A stretch of 64,000 bases of DNA, taken from assembly GCF_018446385.1 (NCBI RefSeq), contig NC_055999.1:84238281-84302280 (forward strand), read 5' to 3'. The stretch comes from Zingiber officinale (Eukaryota > Streptophyta > Magnoliopsida > Zingiberales > Zingiberaceae). Each line of letters begins with the position of its first letter. Positions within the stretch are counted from its first letter, which is position 1. The position numbers and the translations under genes were made by a program. The notes under the pieces are model-generated. The model made no database searches and was not told the origin of the DNA. It was given only the letters and a program-made list of their open reading frames with translations. This document shows positions 49,030 through 61,780 of the stretch, in pieces.

Positions 49030-51339
49030 TCAAGCATCAGCAATCATTGATCCAGTGCTATGTTCATTGTCTTCGCAAACGTGTATGGCAGTGCAGATGT
49101 CTGTTGTCTCGAGAAATGTCTGGACATCGATCAGGATTTGCGGGAGAAATTTGAAGACCAACATCTGGCACTGTAATTAAAACACAAAGCAGGGAATTGC
49201 ATTTTAGAACGGTTGGAGTCGCAACTAACTTTAGTGGTGGAGATAGCTATCAAGTAAAAGCTTAGTTAATGAACAATCTCAAAACTTAGTTTTGGCTGGA
49301 CAGTCGGGCCAATCACCATAAAAATTCATAAATTAATGCAAGTTTAACTCGGACGAAATATTGAAGCATAAAAACAATGAAATGCTCACCTGTGGACCAT
49401 AATTTCCCAATGAACTGCATATCTTAAGAAGAATGTCTGCCACATCAAGCTGAAATTTTGGAAGAATTTCAAGTTGTATTCAGTAGTTTGTGAGATTTGA
49501 GTATAATAGGAAACTCTAGATGTACAGTCCATTTAAAGGTTCAACACACCAGCGAAAATGGGATAGTGTACATAAACAATGAGGACTTCCCAACGATATG
49601 CTATCAAAGTTGTAAAAAACCTAACAGCTAGTTCAGTGCCTCCTAAAAGAGCTATATTTGTGCAAATTTGTAAAACACAAGTGATTGATATTGTGATAAA
49701 AATACTAATTATAGAAGGATCACACTGTTAGGAGTAGGGAACATAAAATTTAAGCATTTTTTAGAGTTTCTAGAATAGGGCTGAATTGTAGAAAAAGGCT
49801 CTTATAGGTGACCATGAATAGTCATTTTGTATTTTGCATTTTGCAATTTCAGATGTCCTAGAATCTAGAACAATTAATTTGGGTTACAGTGTGGTTTTAA
49901 GTTAGAATTCCAGTTAGATGGAATGACATCTCAGCAATACTACTACAAAAATTCTATTCAGAAAACAACTAATGGATAAGATATTTCAACTCAAATCTTA
50001 ATAGGATGCAAAGGATTATCCAGGGTAGAATGTTTCCTGGTAAATAGTGAGAATGTGTTTCCATGGAATCAAGATGAACTCTTTTTCACTTGCACAATAT
50101 TTTTTCATTCTTTAGCCAATGGTTTCTGTTCAGATAAGCTTTTTATACAAATAAAAGGAGTTTTCTTAAAGCTTGTTAGTTCCCTCATTTCCTTCGGAAT
50201 ACAATACCAGTTGGAAGAAGATTAATAATTCACCTTGATGGAAACAAATATATTTGGCACCGCAATAAAATAGGAGAGAATAGCATATTCAAGCATAAAA
50301 TCATTATATATTTATGTATAAATGCTAGCTTGAAATAAGTTGGCATGTCTTGAAAATGTGTATGGTAATTTATGCTGATTGTAGTACAACATTTAGGTGA
50401 GAAATTCCAATCATAATATTTCATAAAATGCAAACACGATGAGTGATGCATTACTACATAAAAGCTGGAACAAGTAACATTCACACAGTGGAATAAAATC
50501 CATACCACTTCAGAAATCACACAGCAAATATATTCTGGCCATGAAGGAAAACAGCTAAAGATAGTGTGGAATAAGGAGCAGTGTTCTATCACAATCGCCT
50601 AGTAAGCCTATTAAATGCTAACCTGAGTATCCGGATCTTTCAACTTGATAAGAGTCTGTACAACAACAATATGGCAAAGGTTGCAGGTATTCTCTTGCTT
50701 TGGCAGTTTCAAAAGACCAGTCTCCTCCCCACAGAGATTCACTTTTTCACATAATTGCTCAGGAGTTATTGTTGAAACCTCCAGGAAAACAAATGACACA
50801 TACTGATCTACCAATGAATTGCACTGCGAGAAGGCATGAACTCCTTGGTTATACTAAATAATTAACCAGAAGAGTTAATTTCTAACATAAGACGAACATA
50901 CCTCTTTCTCATAAAAATGAAAACGAGAGCATACTCTGTTAAGTCTACTAAGAATCTCACTTTGAGTTTCATTGTTGCCAATGTAGTTTAAAGCCTGGGA
51001 AGCATAATCTTCACAAAGTGTGCAAAATTTTTGGTTTCTTCTGACATCACTTTGACTTTCTACTCCACTATCCTTTTGGAGAACTGCAACTTTTAGAACA
51101 AACATAGTCAACCATAAAACGAGATAAAAAGAAAGTCATGAGCCATTGATGGAAATCACGAAACTACAAATTATGGTTTGTAAAATACCCAAAAAAATAC
51201 AAAAAACTTATTAACTTTTGTCTAAGCTAAACCATATTAATAGCTTACCTAAATCATTGAAGATAACCCCATTTCTGGCATTTACAGAGACTAAGCTAAC
51301 TGCCAGCATCAGAAGCATAAAACTTAATCTTGAGCCCAT
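49030..51339 (-). CDS. Secreted saposin B-domain protein (prosaposin-like), 226 residues
   Basis: The coding exons are 51249-51339, 50902-51089, 50623-50823, 49390-49449 and 49030-49170; all junctions are GT-AG, phases agree, and the sum is 227 codons. Residues 1-21 form a signal peptide (SFMLLMLAVSLVSVNA). Two saposin B domains follow, each with six cysteines: 53, 56, 84, 94, 118, 124 and 140, 143, 171, 181, 206, 212. The spacing is almost identical in both. A glycosylation site NET lies at residue 70, in the usual place of domain 1. Family knowledge: such domains bind or lift lipids for lysosomal or vacuolar hydrolases and are cut out of a precursor. Plant proteins of this size with two domains are common. 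The specific lipid or partner cannot be read from sequence. Confidence 0.92.
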
Positions 51340-51345
51340 AGCAAT

Positions 51346-52457
51346 CTGTTATACAAAAGAAAAATAATTGGTTATTTGACAATTCTGTAACATGTCCATT
51401 AGACCACCACCATGGAGAATATCAAAATCATTCATTTCAGGGGCGACAGAATTTCTCTCAGTTCCACTTTTTGATGGATTGGTCAAGAGAAAGCCTATAC
51501 AATACTAAAGGCTAAGGCTAGAGATTAAGAAAAACATGAGTTATCATTCCATTGGAACGAAATGCAGGGTGAAGGTATTATTATGGTGCTGGCGTAGCCT
51601 GATATATCATTATGATCCAATTAATAACGAAATGCTGGTGAAGGTATTATTATGAAGCGGGTGACAATTAATTGATTTATCGTATATTTTTGTGTATTAC
51701 TTTTGCCGTAACTATCAGAAAGACATTAGCAATGACAAAGACAAGAGATATTTCACCAAAAAAGATATACATAAGAGATAGTTATTAAAAATAATAACTA
51801 AAAAAGAAAGCATACTTCCCCTTGGTCATCACTCTTGATTAATAGAAATTTTCAATTCCTTTCCAAAATTAGCAATCAAATATTATTTCCAATTTAATGA
51901 ACTTATTTACAATAAACCTGAGAAATCACTGGAAATAAGCAAAACTAATACCAAATGCTTCCATAGCATTCAATACCACATGCAGGAAAAGTAGAAAAGT
52001 CACAATAATTTTCAGATTATTCTCTCTGACTGAACAAAACGTTTTTTTTTTCTTTCTTTTTTTTTCTGCATTTTTTGTTTGCATTAACCGAAGGCCAACC
52101 TTCGAGCTATTACAAATCTTATCAGACAATATTTTTGTTAAGGAAAATATCAACTCGGACTCACTCAGCAAATCCCTCGAGAAAATTTTTCAAGCTTTAA
52201 CACTCACATTGCCCAAAACCTCTGATTTACTCCACGAAGATCAACGAACGACGCTGATTAGACCTAAAAAAGCACGAAAATGCGTAACAGAACAGATCAG
52301 ATGGCAAAACTCACGGGTAGAAGATCTTCAAAGTCGTATCTGGGAGAAACCTAGATCGGTTGCCACGAATCAAATTTCATTTTCAAAAATGCATAAAAGA
52401 AAACAAAGAGGAGGCACTTAGAAGGTGATCATTTAAGAATTCCACTACTGAGATTAC
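51346..52457 (-). other. Probable intron in the 5' UTR of the saposin gene
   Basis: On the minus strand a donor CGAAG/GTAATC stands at 52457 and an acceptor ATAACAG ends at 51346, six bases before the start codon. Plant genes often carry such leader introns. The upstream exon would be about 52458-52528. Transcript data would decide; the inference rests on splice signals and the TATA-like box position. Confidence 0.5.
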
Positions 52458-52556
52458 CTTCGAGCGCGAGATTTTGGATAAGCAAATCAAGGAAGGTGAA
52501 GGAAGTCGGACGGGGATCCCAGGCTACCCAGCGTCCCTACAGGTAACCTATATAAT

Positions 52557-52565
52557 CTTATATAA
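52557..52565 (-). promoter_or_regulatory. Likely TATA box of the saposin gene
   Basis: The minus strand reads TTATATAAG here, about 30 bp before the proposed leader exon. The inverted-repeat element begins only about 12 bp further upstream. Confidence 0.45.
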
Positions 52566-52576
52566 ATGTAAATTAC

Positions 52577-53774
52577 TTTTCCCCCCTCCCTGACACGCGC
52601 ACCTCCCCTCCCCCTCTCTCTCTCCTCTTTAAATGTCTGTTCTGCCCCTCTATCTTTTTTGATTTTTTTTTTGATTTTTTTTAGTTTTATTTTTAAATTT
52701 AATTTAATTTATTAATTTTTTCATTCATACTTATATATTTTTAAATTTCTATTTAATTTTAATTTTTTAATCAATTTTATTTATTATTTTTCATTAATAC
52801 TTATATATATTTATTAATTTATTTAGTTTTATTTTTTAATTAATTTTGTTTATTATTTTTCATTAATACTTATATTTTTTAAATTTTATTTAAGTTTTAT
52901 TTATTATTTTTTAATATTTATTTAATTTTATTTCTTTAATTAATTTTGTTTATTATTATTATTATCAAATTTTTTAAATTTTTTTTATTTTATATAGTTT
53001 TTAAATTACTCTCTTCCTGTAAATTATCTTTCTAATTTGATACTTAAATTACCCCTCATCCAACTATTGACACATGTCATAATCTTCTCTCCCTTTAAAT
53101 TATCCCTCTCTCCAACCATTGGCACATAACACATGTCAGAATCTCTCACCCTCTTTAAATTACCCATCCTCCAACCATGTCAATGGTTGAAGGGAGGGAT
53201 GATTTAAAGGGAGAGAAGATTATGACATGTATCAATAGTTGGATGAGGATAATTTAAGTGTCAAATTAGGAAGGTAATTTACAGGAAATGAGTAATTTAA
53301 AAATTATATAAAATTTAAAAAATTAAAAAAATTTGATAACAATAATAATAAATAAAATTGATTAAAGAAATAAATATTAAAAAATAATAAATAAAATTAA
53401 TTAAAAATAAAACTTAAATAAAATTTAAAAAATATAAGTATTAATGAAAAATAATAAACAAAATTAATTAAAAAATAAAACTAAATAAATTAATAAATTA
53501 AATTAATTAAAAAATAAAAACTAAATGAAATTTATATAAAACTGAAAAAATAAGTATTGATAAAAAATAATAAATTAAATTAATTAAAAAAGAAAATTTA
53601 AAATATACTGAGAGTTATTTTTAAACAAAATTAATTAAAAAATTAAAATTAAATAAAAATTAAATGAAATTAAAAAAAAAAGGAAAAAAACAGAAGAGGG
53701 GGTTACATGCGTCATTTGGCAGGGAGAGAGGGGAGAAAAAGAAGGGTGTGTGTCAGATCGGGAGGGGGGAAAAG
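52577..53774. mobile_element. 1.2-kb inverted-repeat (fold-back) element
   Basis: The left arm (52577 to about 53180) is the imperfect reverse complement of the right arm (about 53181-53774), meeting at CAACCATGTCAATGGTTG. The outer ends are CTTTTCCCCCCTCCC and GGGAGGGGGGAAAAG. Inside are C/T-rich, then AT-rich, then CTCCAACCATTGGCACAT-like blocks, mirrored in order. No coding frame exists. It behaves like a long-armed MITE or fold-back transposon, or it arose by inverted duplication. I could not settle a target duplication, so the superfamily is open. Confidence 0.85.
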
Positions 53775-54298
53775 CAGCTCTCTATATAAATACGAACAGA
53801 AAATTTCATTTTAGACCCCAATTGGTTGAATTTTCGTTGATCCGACGTATCCTGTTTGTTTATTTGTTTTTTGTTTTGTTTTTCTAACCGATTTAAAATT
53901 ATGTAAATTGTCCTATAATTCCATCTATTTATCTAAGTATCTTTATTTGTTTTTTTAGGTACAACCATATTAAGATAAGATATAATTTTTCTTAAATGTA
54001 AGATTTTTAAATTAAAATTTAATATATTTTTTATTAAATTTAATATGATTCTTATTTTCATTATACACAATTCTAATTAAATGATGCTGAATTTAAAAGA
54101 GATTATATCTTATTATTTTAAACTTTTTATATCTATAAAATATAATAAGTAATTCTATTCTATAAAAATAATTATATAATTTTTAAAAAATTTATTATTA
54201 TTTAATTAGAATAGAATATATCAATCGATTATATAATTTCTTTTAAATTTATTATTATTTAATTAGAATATAATATACCAATAGATTGGTCAGTAAAA

Positions 54299-54329
<31 letters not shown>

Positions 54330-55009
54330 TATTTTAATTTAAATATAATAAATTTAGAAAGAATCAAAGAAGAAAGAAGTTAAGTTTGTATGCATAGAAT
54401 TAGGGGTAATTTACCCTTAAACATTTGCGTAGTAGATACACCAAAGGGAGGCTCCACATCAACAGTGTCTATGCAACCAATGAGGATAGGGAAAATAATA
54501 AGTTAGTACTGTATAGATTATTATATAGCTTTCTGACATAAGAATATTTTTTATATGATAAAAAGGATTTTCTGAAACGTAAGCAAAAATCCTTCATATT
54601 TTCTTCAGTCTCTCAAAAGAAGAACGCAAAAAATCTCGTCATTTTAGTTTCCTATCCATTCCCTTTTGGCTTCTTTTTCTTCGCTTTCACTTTAGCAGAA
54701 ATTGGTGAACATAAAAAAGATAGTTATACTAGAAATTGATGAACTATTTATTAACTGAAAGGGAAAACACAAACTATTGATACTAAACAAATGTACTAGG
54801 AGATCGGACCCTAATATACCAATTCAAGACTAGTAAATCACAACAATTCTTCTTCAGACAAGCAGTACTAGTTGGGCTGACACCAACTGAACAGGGAAAT
54901 TCAAAGTTCACACGCACTACTACAACACAAAGTTTCAAATGCATGTCGGCATGGAACCAAACCTCGAAACAGTTGATAGGGTTCTCCCACTTCGTTTATT
55001 AGGGCATGT
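53775..55009. other. AT-rich intergenic sequence
   Basis: It contains an AT run at about 54298-54323 and no gene I can support. Its right end must hold the 3' UTR of the S1FA exon (stop at 55010-55012). Confidence 0.6.
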
Positions 55010-55225
55010 TTATTCTCCAGGGGCACTGACCCCCTGCCTGAGCCTTTCCTTCTTCATCTTCTTTTTTGACACGGGCTTCTTCTTCCTAGGCGGAAGGGTT
55101 CTCTGTGCGTAAGTATAGAGAGCATAATTGCCAACAAGGAATAACAATACAAGTCCACCAATAAAAAGCAAGACCACCAGTCCAGGGTTCAGTCCGTTAG
55201 TTGCTCTCTCCCTGATTACGTGTCC
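55010..55225 (-). CDS. S1FA-type DNA-binding protein, last exon only
   Basis: After an acceptor (TCGACAG) at 55226 a phase-0 exon encodes 71 residues and a stop. It shows a hydrophobic helix ([20 protein letters not shown], then [11 protein letters not shown]), the invariant [20 protein letters not shown] basic stretch, and the tail GVSAPGE. This is the conserved part of the plant S1FA family, first described as a binder of the negative site S1 of a plastid ribosomal protein gene promoter. The basic stretch serves as DNA contact and nuclear signal in that description, while the hydrophobic helix is unexplained. The family's short acidic first exon, expected to the right, is not visible before 64000. 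Either the intron is longer than 8.7 kb and swollen by transposons, or the gene is cut. Confidence 0.85.
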   Translation of the reverse strand, partial: GHVIRERATNGLNPGLVVLLFIGGLVLLFLVGNYALYTYAQRTLPPRKKKPVSKKKMKKERLRQGVSAPGE

Positions 55226-55349
55226 CTGTCGATAAGATAATATATATACTTCAAATGAGGCATTTTTATAAGGAAATCAGCTATAGCACTCAGAAGAATC
55301 AAAGCAAACAAGATATTGAAGTGAGCATTTGTATAAAAGAATAAAGCAA

Positions 55350-55386
<37 letters not shown>

Positions 55387-56231
55387 CAAATAAAATTAAA
55401 GGGTCATCCAATAAGCATGACGCTAGAATTCTTTTATAACTTCTGCATTTTGCATTATATATAGAGAGAGAGAGTTAGAACAGATAAATCAATTAATTTT
55501 AGAGGTACAAAGTAAGTACTACTGGTCAATATTTGACAGGTCCTGAGTCAGGCAACTGACTAATCCTACACATTTGCATTAGAAAGAGGTTTAGGAGGCC
55601 AAAGAGAAATGTCCAGTTACATATCATTTTGGTCTCTAATCAACAACATACACGGCTGAGCTAATCTATTATTCTACCAGATATGTATCTAAATTATACA
55701 CAAGGCATAAAGATGATTAATTTAGTGTATGTTAGTTAATCAACATACACGACTCTACTAGATATTGTTTCATTAGTCAATTGCTCAATTTTAGTTTCAT
55801 ACCATTTTAGTCTCTTATCAACATACGCGAACGAGCTTGGGTAAGGCTATATGACAATTACCATTACCAATAGATTCAACATCATCTTTCACGTCATCAT
55901 TGTGTCAAAAAAGTTGTGGCAAGCACCAAAATTGGAGATGAGCCTCAAAGCACTTCCATAGAGGATACAAGGATGAGACTGTCATTAGGTGACCCTCATC
56001 ATTTCTAAAAATGGCAAGGGAAGAGTGAATGTAAGAATTGAAAGGAAGAATTTTCTTGCAAATCTTCCAATGGAAGTGGTCATGTTACTCGCCATATAAA
56101 GTCACATGATACTACGATCGCGAATGCTCAGGCGACACTATCTCTTGTTGTTAACAATCTTGTAAATTTTGTATTTTTTCAATAAAGAAGGCAGGAATGG
56201 TCACATAAAATTTATTATGAAATATGAGCTA
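55226..56231. other. Probable S1FA intron, AT-rich
   Basis: It holds a (TAA)n microsatellite at about 55351-55382 and an AGAG run near 55461-55474. No exon-like stretch with the expected acidic S1FA N-terminus was found. Confidence 0.55.
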
Positions 56232-58251
56232 TGTTGATGCAGGTACACCAGAATCGAATCTGAGTTTTGATATTGTCAAAGGTTCAAATCATGTTGTAAT
56301 CTAACAAGTTAACTAAATGTACATGATGTTTAATCAACCGGGGAAGTCTTAACAGATTGTGGAAGCCAGATAGGAAGCCCAAGTGGGTCGAGAGGACCCG
56401 ACACTTGGCAGGGTAGCTCGATAGGTTTGGAGGACCGTAGATCGAGAGGAAGTCTTAATGAGTCGATCTGATACTAAGCAACAAAGTCCAAACAGGTCTG
56501 GAGGACCAATGTTTGACAGGTAGATTGAGGTAAACAAACTGGAAAGAAGCGACAGTGAGGTTGTGTTCCGAGAAGGAACAAACCCTAGGTCGCTGATCCA
56601 AATGAAGAAACCGGAAAAATTTCCAAGTTGAGATCAAGACAGTTTTATTGTCAAATACTACTCATGCATCTAACTATTCATATATTTTGTCCTAACTTTG
56701 TTTTGCAGAGATATATTGTGTTAAACTCTGTTTTGCAAGAACCGGCCTGATCGGTCGATCGAACACAGGGATTGGTCAACCGAACTAGATCGACCAAAAT
56801 TCAAACCAGAGCATAACATAGTTCGATCAAAGACTAATCGATCGACCGAACTAGATGATTGGTCGATCGAACCATGATGACATAGCAAAGATCAGATCGA
56901 GCCGAAGCAAAGAAGGAAGTCAGGCTGATCGATCGACCGAACACAGGGATTGGTCAATCGAACGATCACTCTAGAACTAAACACATAGAAGTTAAACATC
57001 ACTTCGTTAGGGATCATGTTACTAAAAGAAATATCGAACTTAACTATATTGATTCAAAATCTAACCTAGCCAATATATTCACCAAGCCTTTACCTAAAAC
57101 TGAATTTAGTAACTTAAGAAGACAATTAAGTATGTGCTTTATAGAATAGGTTTCCTTATTTCTTAACACATTTTTGAAAATTATTAATTAGTTTTTCAAA
57201 ATTCCCCTATCAAAAATTGTTTTCAAAATATTTTATCTTTTCAGACTAGCCTAAGTCTTACCGTAAAATTGCATGCTCCTATAATTTTAGCAACCAGCAT
57301 CTCACAAGCACAATAGGATACCTTGCTTGTGTATTTTGAAACATAGACTGTTGTGAGATGCTTAGGACTTAGCCTAAGATTTCAGATACTTATGTCAGTC
57401 ACTATAAATCTAAACTTTAAACAAATATATTGATCAATTTGAGTTATCTGGCTAGTAACCAACTAGTTAGACCTAAACACTCAAACTGACCAACTTAAAT
57501 TAGCAGTTGCTATCTAGTGGTAGTTAGCTAAGTATGAAGGTTGGACATTTCATCATAAAGATATTTTTTTATTTTTAAAATCATGCTTAAACTTTTAGGT
57601 ACTTTTCAATTTTAGGAGAAACTTCAATATCATTTTTTGAAAATTTTCAACACTAAGGAAATTCAAACTTAATTTTTCAAAAAAAAAATTCTTTCAACAT
57701 ATTTTCAAAACTATTTCTAACATACCTTTATCTTTACATTTTTTTAAAAAATTATTTTCAAATTTTTTCTTTAATATATTTTTAAAATTATTTTCAACCC
57801 TTATCTTTACAAAATTTCTTCAAAATCATTTTCAAATTTCTCTTTATCAAATTTTTAAAATTATTTCTAACAAATTTTTTCTTTATCAAATTTTTAAAAT
57901 TATTTTTAAGCCTTACTCTGCTTAAAAATTTATCTTAGCAAATTTTTAAAAATTTAACTTTAACAAATGTTCAAACCTACTTTCAAATTTTTATTTGACT
58001 TGCAAAATCTTCAAACTTCTTTTCAAAATTTATCTTCAGAATGTATCTTTATAATCTTTGGATAAGTTTTCAAAAGTCTACTTTTTAAATCTAAATATCT
58101 TAGAATCTTACTTAAATTTTTTTTTAACCCGTCCTTATTTTCAAAACCATATTTTTAACATCTTCATGGATTCAAATTTATTATTTATGTTTCCTCTATT
58201 TTTTATGTGTGTCAAAGGGAAAGAGATAGTGAATTCAGGGGGAATTATTAA

Positions 58252-58267
58252 ACTCAGAGGGAGTATT
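58252..58267. repeat. LINE target site duplication, left copy (16 bp)
   Basis: ACTCAGAGGGAGTATT here matches ACTCAGGGGGAGTATT at 60310-60325 with one difference. It marks the two edges of the LINE. Confidence 0.88.
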
Positions 58268-60309
58268 CACAACAACAACAACAACCAAGCATTTTCCCAC
58301 TAGGTGGGGTCGGCTGTATGAATCCTTTTACGTCATTGAGCTCTATCTCTTATTATATCATCATCTATATTTAAATAAATTTTATCTTGTTTTATTGTTG
58401 CTAACCAAGTCTTTTTTGGTCTTCCTCTTCCTCGTTTGATATGTATGTTTATCATAGTTTCACATCGTCTAACTGGAGCATTTATTGGTCATCTAAGTAC
58501 ATGTCCGTACCATCTTAAACGTGTCTCTCGGAGTTTTTCCTCAATAGATGCAACTCCGACTTTCTCTCTAATGCTCTCATTTCGTATTTTTCCCATCCTC
58601 GTATGTCCACACATTCACCTTAACATCCTCATCTCTGCAACTCTCATCTTCTGCTCATGTGCTCGAGTCATAGCCCAACATTCAGCTTCATATAACATAG
58701 CAGGTCTAACTGCGATTTTATAGAATTTACCTTTAAGTTTAAGAGATACTTTACGGTCACATAAAACACTCGACGCTCCCCTCCATTTCACTCATCCTGC
58801 TTGTATTCTATATAAGATATCTCTCTCAATCCCTCCATCATTTTGCAAAAATGATCCTAAATATTTAAATCTCTCGGTTCCGGACAACTCGTCCTCTCCT
58901 ATCTTAACAATTGTTTCATTACTTCTAATATTGCTAAATTTAAATTACATATATTATGTCTTTAATCTACTAAGCTTAAAACTTTTTCCTTCTAGTGTTT
59001 CCCTCCAAGATTCTAGTTTAGCATTTACTCCTTCATGTGTCTCATCTATTAAAATAATATCATCTGCAAATAGCATGCACCACGATATTGTGTCTAGAAT
59101 GTGCGCAGTGAATTGTCCATAATTAGTGTAAAAAGATAGGGACTTAGAGCTGATCCTTGATTTAACCTTATCTTTATTGGAAATGCTTCAGTTACTCCAC
59201 CTGAAGTCTTTACTCTGGTTGTTACATCCTCATACATATCCTTAATTAGTTCAATATATGTTACGCTAACACCTCTCTTTTCTAAAATTCTCCATATAAT
59301 TTTTCTTGAAACTCTATCATAAGCTTTTTCTAAGTCAATGAATATCATGTGTAGAACTTGTTTTTGCTCCCGATATTTTTCAATTAATTGTCTAAGAAGA
59401 TGTATAGCTTCTATTATCGATCTTCCAGGCATGAACCCAAATTGATTTTCTGTCACTGTGATATCCTTTCTTAATCTTTTTTCTATTACTTTTTTCAAAA
59501 TTTCATAGTATGACTCATTAGTTTAATACCCCTATAGTTTGCACAATTTTGTACGTCTCCCTTGTTCTTATATAAGGGAACTAGAGTACTTATCCTCCAT
59601 TGATCAGGTATTTTTTTCGTTTTCAATATCATGTTAAATAATTTTGTAAGTCATTCAATATCTTGTTTCCCTAAGCACTTTCATACCTCTATCGGAATAT
59701 CATCTTGTCCAACGATTTTTCCATCGTGCATCTCATTTAAAGTTTGTTTTACTTCTGAAGTTTGAATTCTGTGATAAAAATTAAAATTTCTATGCTCATT
59801 TGACCTATTTAAATTACCTAAGTTAAGTTGGTCACCTAAACATTCATTAAAAAGTTGATAAAAATACCTCTTCCACCGCTCTTTTATTTCATCGTTTACT
59901 AATACCCTATTACATTCATCTTTAATACATTTTATTTAGCTAAGATCTCTTGTTTTCCTTTCTCTCACTTTAGCTATTCTATAAATATCTCTTTCCCCTT
60001 CTTTTGTATCCAATTTTTGATATAACCGTTCAAAAGTTTCTTTTTTTGCTTCACTCACTACTTTCTTAGCTTCTTTCTTAGCTATTGTATATTTTTTAAG
60101 TTTTCTTCGTTCTTACAAATATATAATTCCTTATAAGCTATTCGTTTTTCTTTCACTTTCTTTTATACTTTCTCATTCCACCACCAAGATTCTTTACTTA
60201 GTGGTGCATGTCCCTTTGACTCACCGAGTACACTCTTAGCTACTATTTTCAATTTTAATACCATCTTATCCCATGTTGTATTAGAGTCATCGTATATTTC
60301 AACTTTAAT
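58268..60309 (-). mobile_element. RTE-type LINE, 5'-truncated, 2.0 kb
   Basis: The minus-strand 3' end is a TTG repeat tail (GGTTGTTGTTGTTGTG), usual for plant RTE elements, preceded by ACCCCACCTAGTGGGA. The coding part shows the RT palm: FGFMPGRSIIEAIHLLRQL, FIDLEKAYDRV with the first catalytic Asp, [11 protein letters not shown], and LFADDI further on near 59060-59085. No endonuclease domain is present, so the copy is truncated at its 5' end. Frames carry stops in the N-terminal part and a shift between the GSALSPYLF frame (59094-59498) and the FADD box. It is not able to move. The 16-bp duplication (58252, 60310) is typical of target-primed insertion. Confidence 0.88.
59094..59498 (-). pseudogene. 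LINE reverse transcriptase fragment
   Basis: This frame of about 134 residues covers RT motifs from ENQFGFMPGRS through FIDLEKAYDR to [15 protein letters not shown]. It ends a short way past motif B; the next catalytic box (FADD) is in a different frame to the left, showing a frameshift. Confidence 0.88.
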
Positions 60310-60934
60310 ACTCAGGGGGAGTATTAAGTAAAAAAATTACTTGTTTACTTATCTTTGCATATGTTATCAACTTAACTGTAAATCTTAATTGCCAAACATC
60401 AAAAAGAAGAGATTGTTGATGTAGGATGGACCAGAATCGAACCTTAGTTTTGATGTTATCAAAAGTTCAAGTTAAGTCATGTTGTGATCTAACAAGTTAA
60501 CTAAGTGTGCATAATGCTTGCTCAACTGGGGAAGTCTTAGCAGATCGTGGAAGCCAGACAGGAAACCCAAGTGGGTCGAGAGGACCGGACACTTGGCAAG
60601 GTAGCTCAATAGGTTTGGAGCACCAAAGATCGAGAGGAAGTCTTGGTGAGCTGATCCGATGCTAAGCAACAAAGTCCAAACAGGTCTGGAGGACCAATGT
60701 TTAGCAGGTAGGTTGAGATAAACAAACTGGAGAGGAATAAAGGTGAGGTCGTGTTTCGGGAAGGAACAAACCCTAGGTCGTTGATCCAACTGAAGACACC
60801 GGAAAGGCTTCCAAATTGAGATCAAGACAGTTACTGTCAAATACTACTCATACATCTTACTATTCATATATTATTGTCCTAACTTTATTTTGCTATATTG
60901 TGTTTAACTCTGTTTTACAGGAATCGACCTAATC

Positions 60935-61330
60935 AGTCAACCGAACACAGGGATCGATCGACCGAACACAAGGATCGATCGACCGAACCAGATCGACTCA
61001 GACCAGAATTCAGACCAGAGTAGAACAGAGTTCGCTCAAAGGCTCAAGCCGAAGTAAAAAAGGAAGCCAGGCTGATCAGTCGACCGAACACAGGGATTGG
61101 TTGACCGAACGATCACATCATTAATGAAGAAATGCGAATCTCGACGAACAAGAAAAGTTCACTGTCTGATCGACCGAATATGGTAATCGGTCAACCGAAC
61201 CATTAAAGATCATAAATGCACGAAGATCAAATCTTAGCAAAGAAGGAAAACACAGTCTACCGATAGGAGGTTCGGTCAATCGAACGAATTAGTCGACCAA
61301 TGAGTTTATCAATCGATCGAACCATGCTTA
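60935..61330. repeat. TCGATCGACCGAAC-type motif array in the copia LTR
   Basis: GATCGACCGAAC and variants (GGTCGATCGAAC, CAGTCGACCGAAC) recur about ten times within the right LTR; a matching set lies at 56750-56965 in the left LTR. The cores GATCGATC and TCGA are palindromic. Confidence 0.75.
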
Positions 61331-61780
61331 TAAAAGGAGAGCTCGAGGTCCGAGGCAGGCATCAATTCTTATGTTCACCTCTGTGCAAAAGCTCAGTTCG
61401 TGCTACTGCTCTGCAACACATCTTCAAGTAAACTATTACTCTGACAAGACGCCAACGATCTCCATCTATACCCTTTTTCAATATACTTTATTTTAGCTTG
61501 CATTGTACTTAAATTCAAATAAGATAGTAGTCTATTACTATCTTATACTTCATTGTACGAATTGCTTATTTCCAAAGTTTTGGAAAGAAGAGTTTTAGTG
61601 GATTGCCCAACGGTGCGATCAAGGATCGCGGGCCTTAGAGTAGGAGTCGACCTAAGTTCCGAACCAAGTAACCGAAACTTGTCTTTATTTTTCGTTGCAC
61701 TACTCTTGTTTTAACGCTTGAAAAGAAAATTTTTTAATGTACGATATTCATCCCCCTTTATCGTATCTTTCGATCTTTCA

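Larger units (their letters stand above)
56232..61780 (+). mobile_element. Ty1/copia element with a large internal deletion, holding a LINE
   Basis: Partial left LTR (56232 to about 56975) and right LTR (60414 to about 61780) both begin TGTTGATG and are roughly 85-90% alike by eye. Between them only the end of the copia RNase H survives (56979-57149, with HIEVKHHFVRDHV and NIFTKPLPKTEFSNLRRQ), then the 3' non-coding part and a purine tract (AAAAAGAAGAGAT) before the right LTR. A LINE lies inside at 58268-60309. Most of gag-pol is missing, so it is a broken fossil of middling age. The RNase H and LTR style point to a SIRE-like copia related to the LTR at 1-877. Confidence 0.8.

Noticed and set aside
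50230-50592. 120-codon minus-strand frame with many Cys residues
   Set aside because: It falls in the saposin gene's intron between two well-supported exons, lacks the saposin pattern, and has no splice sites in a fitting phase.
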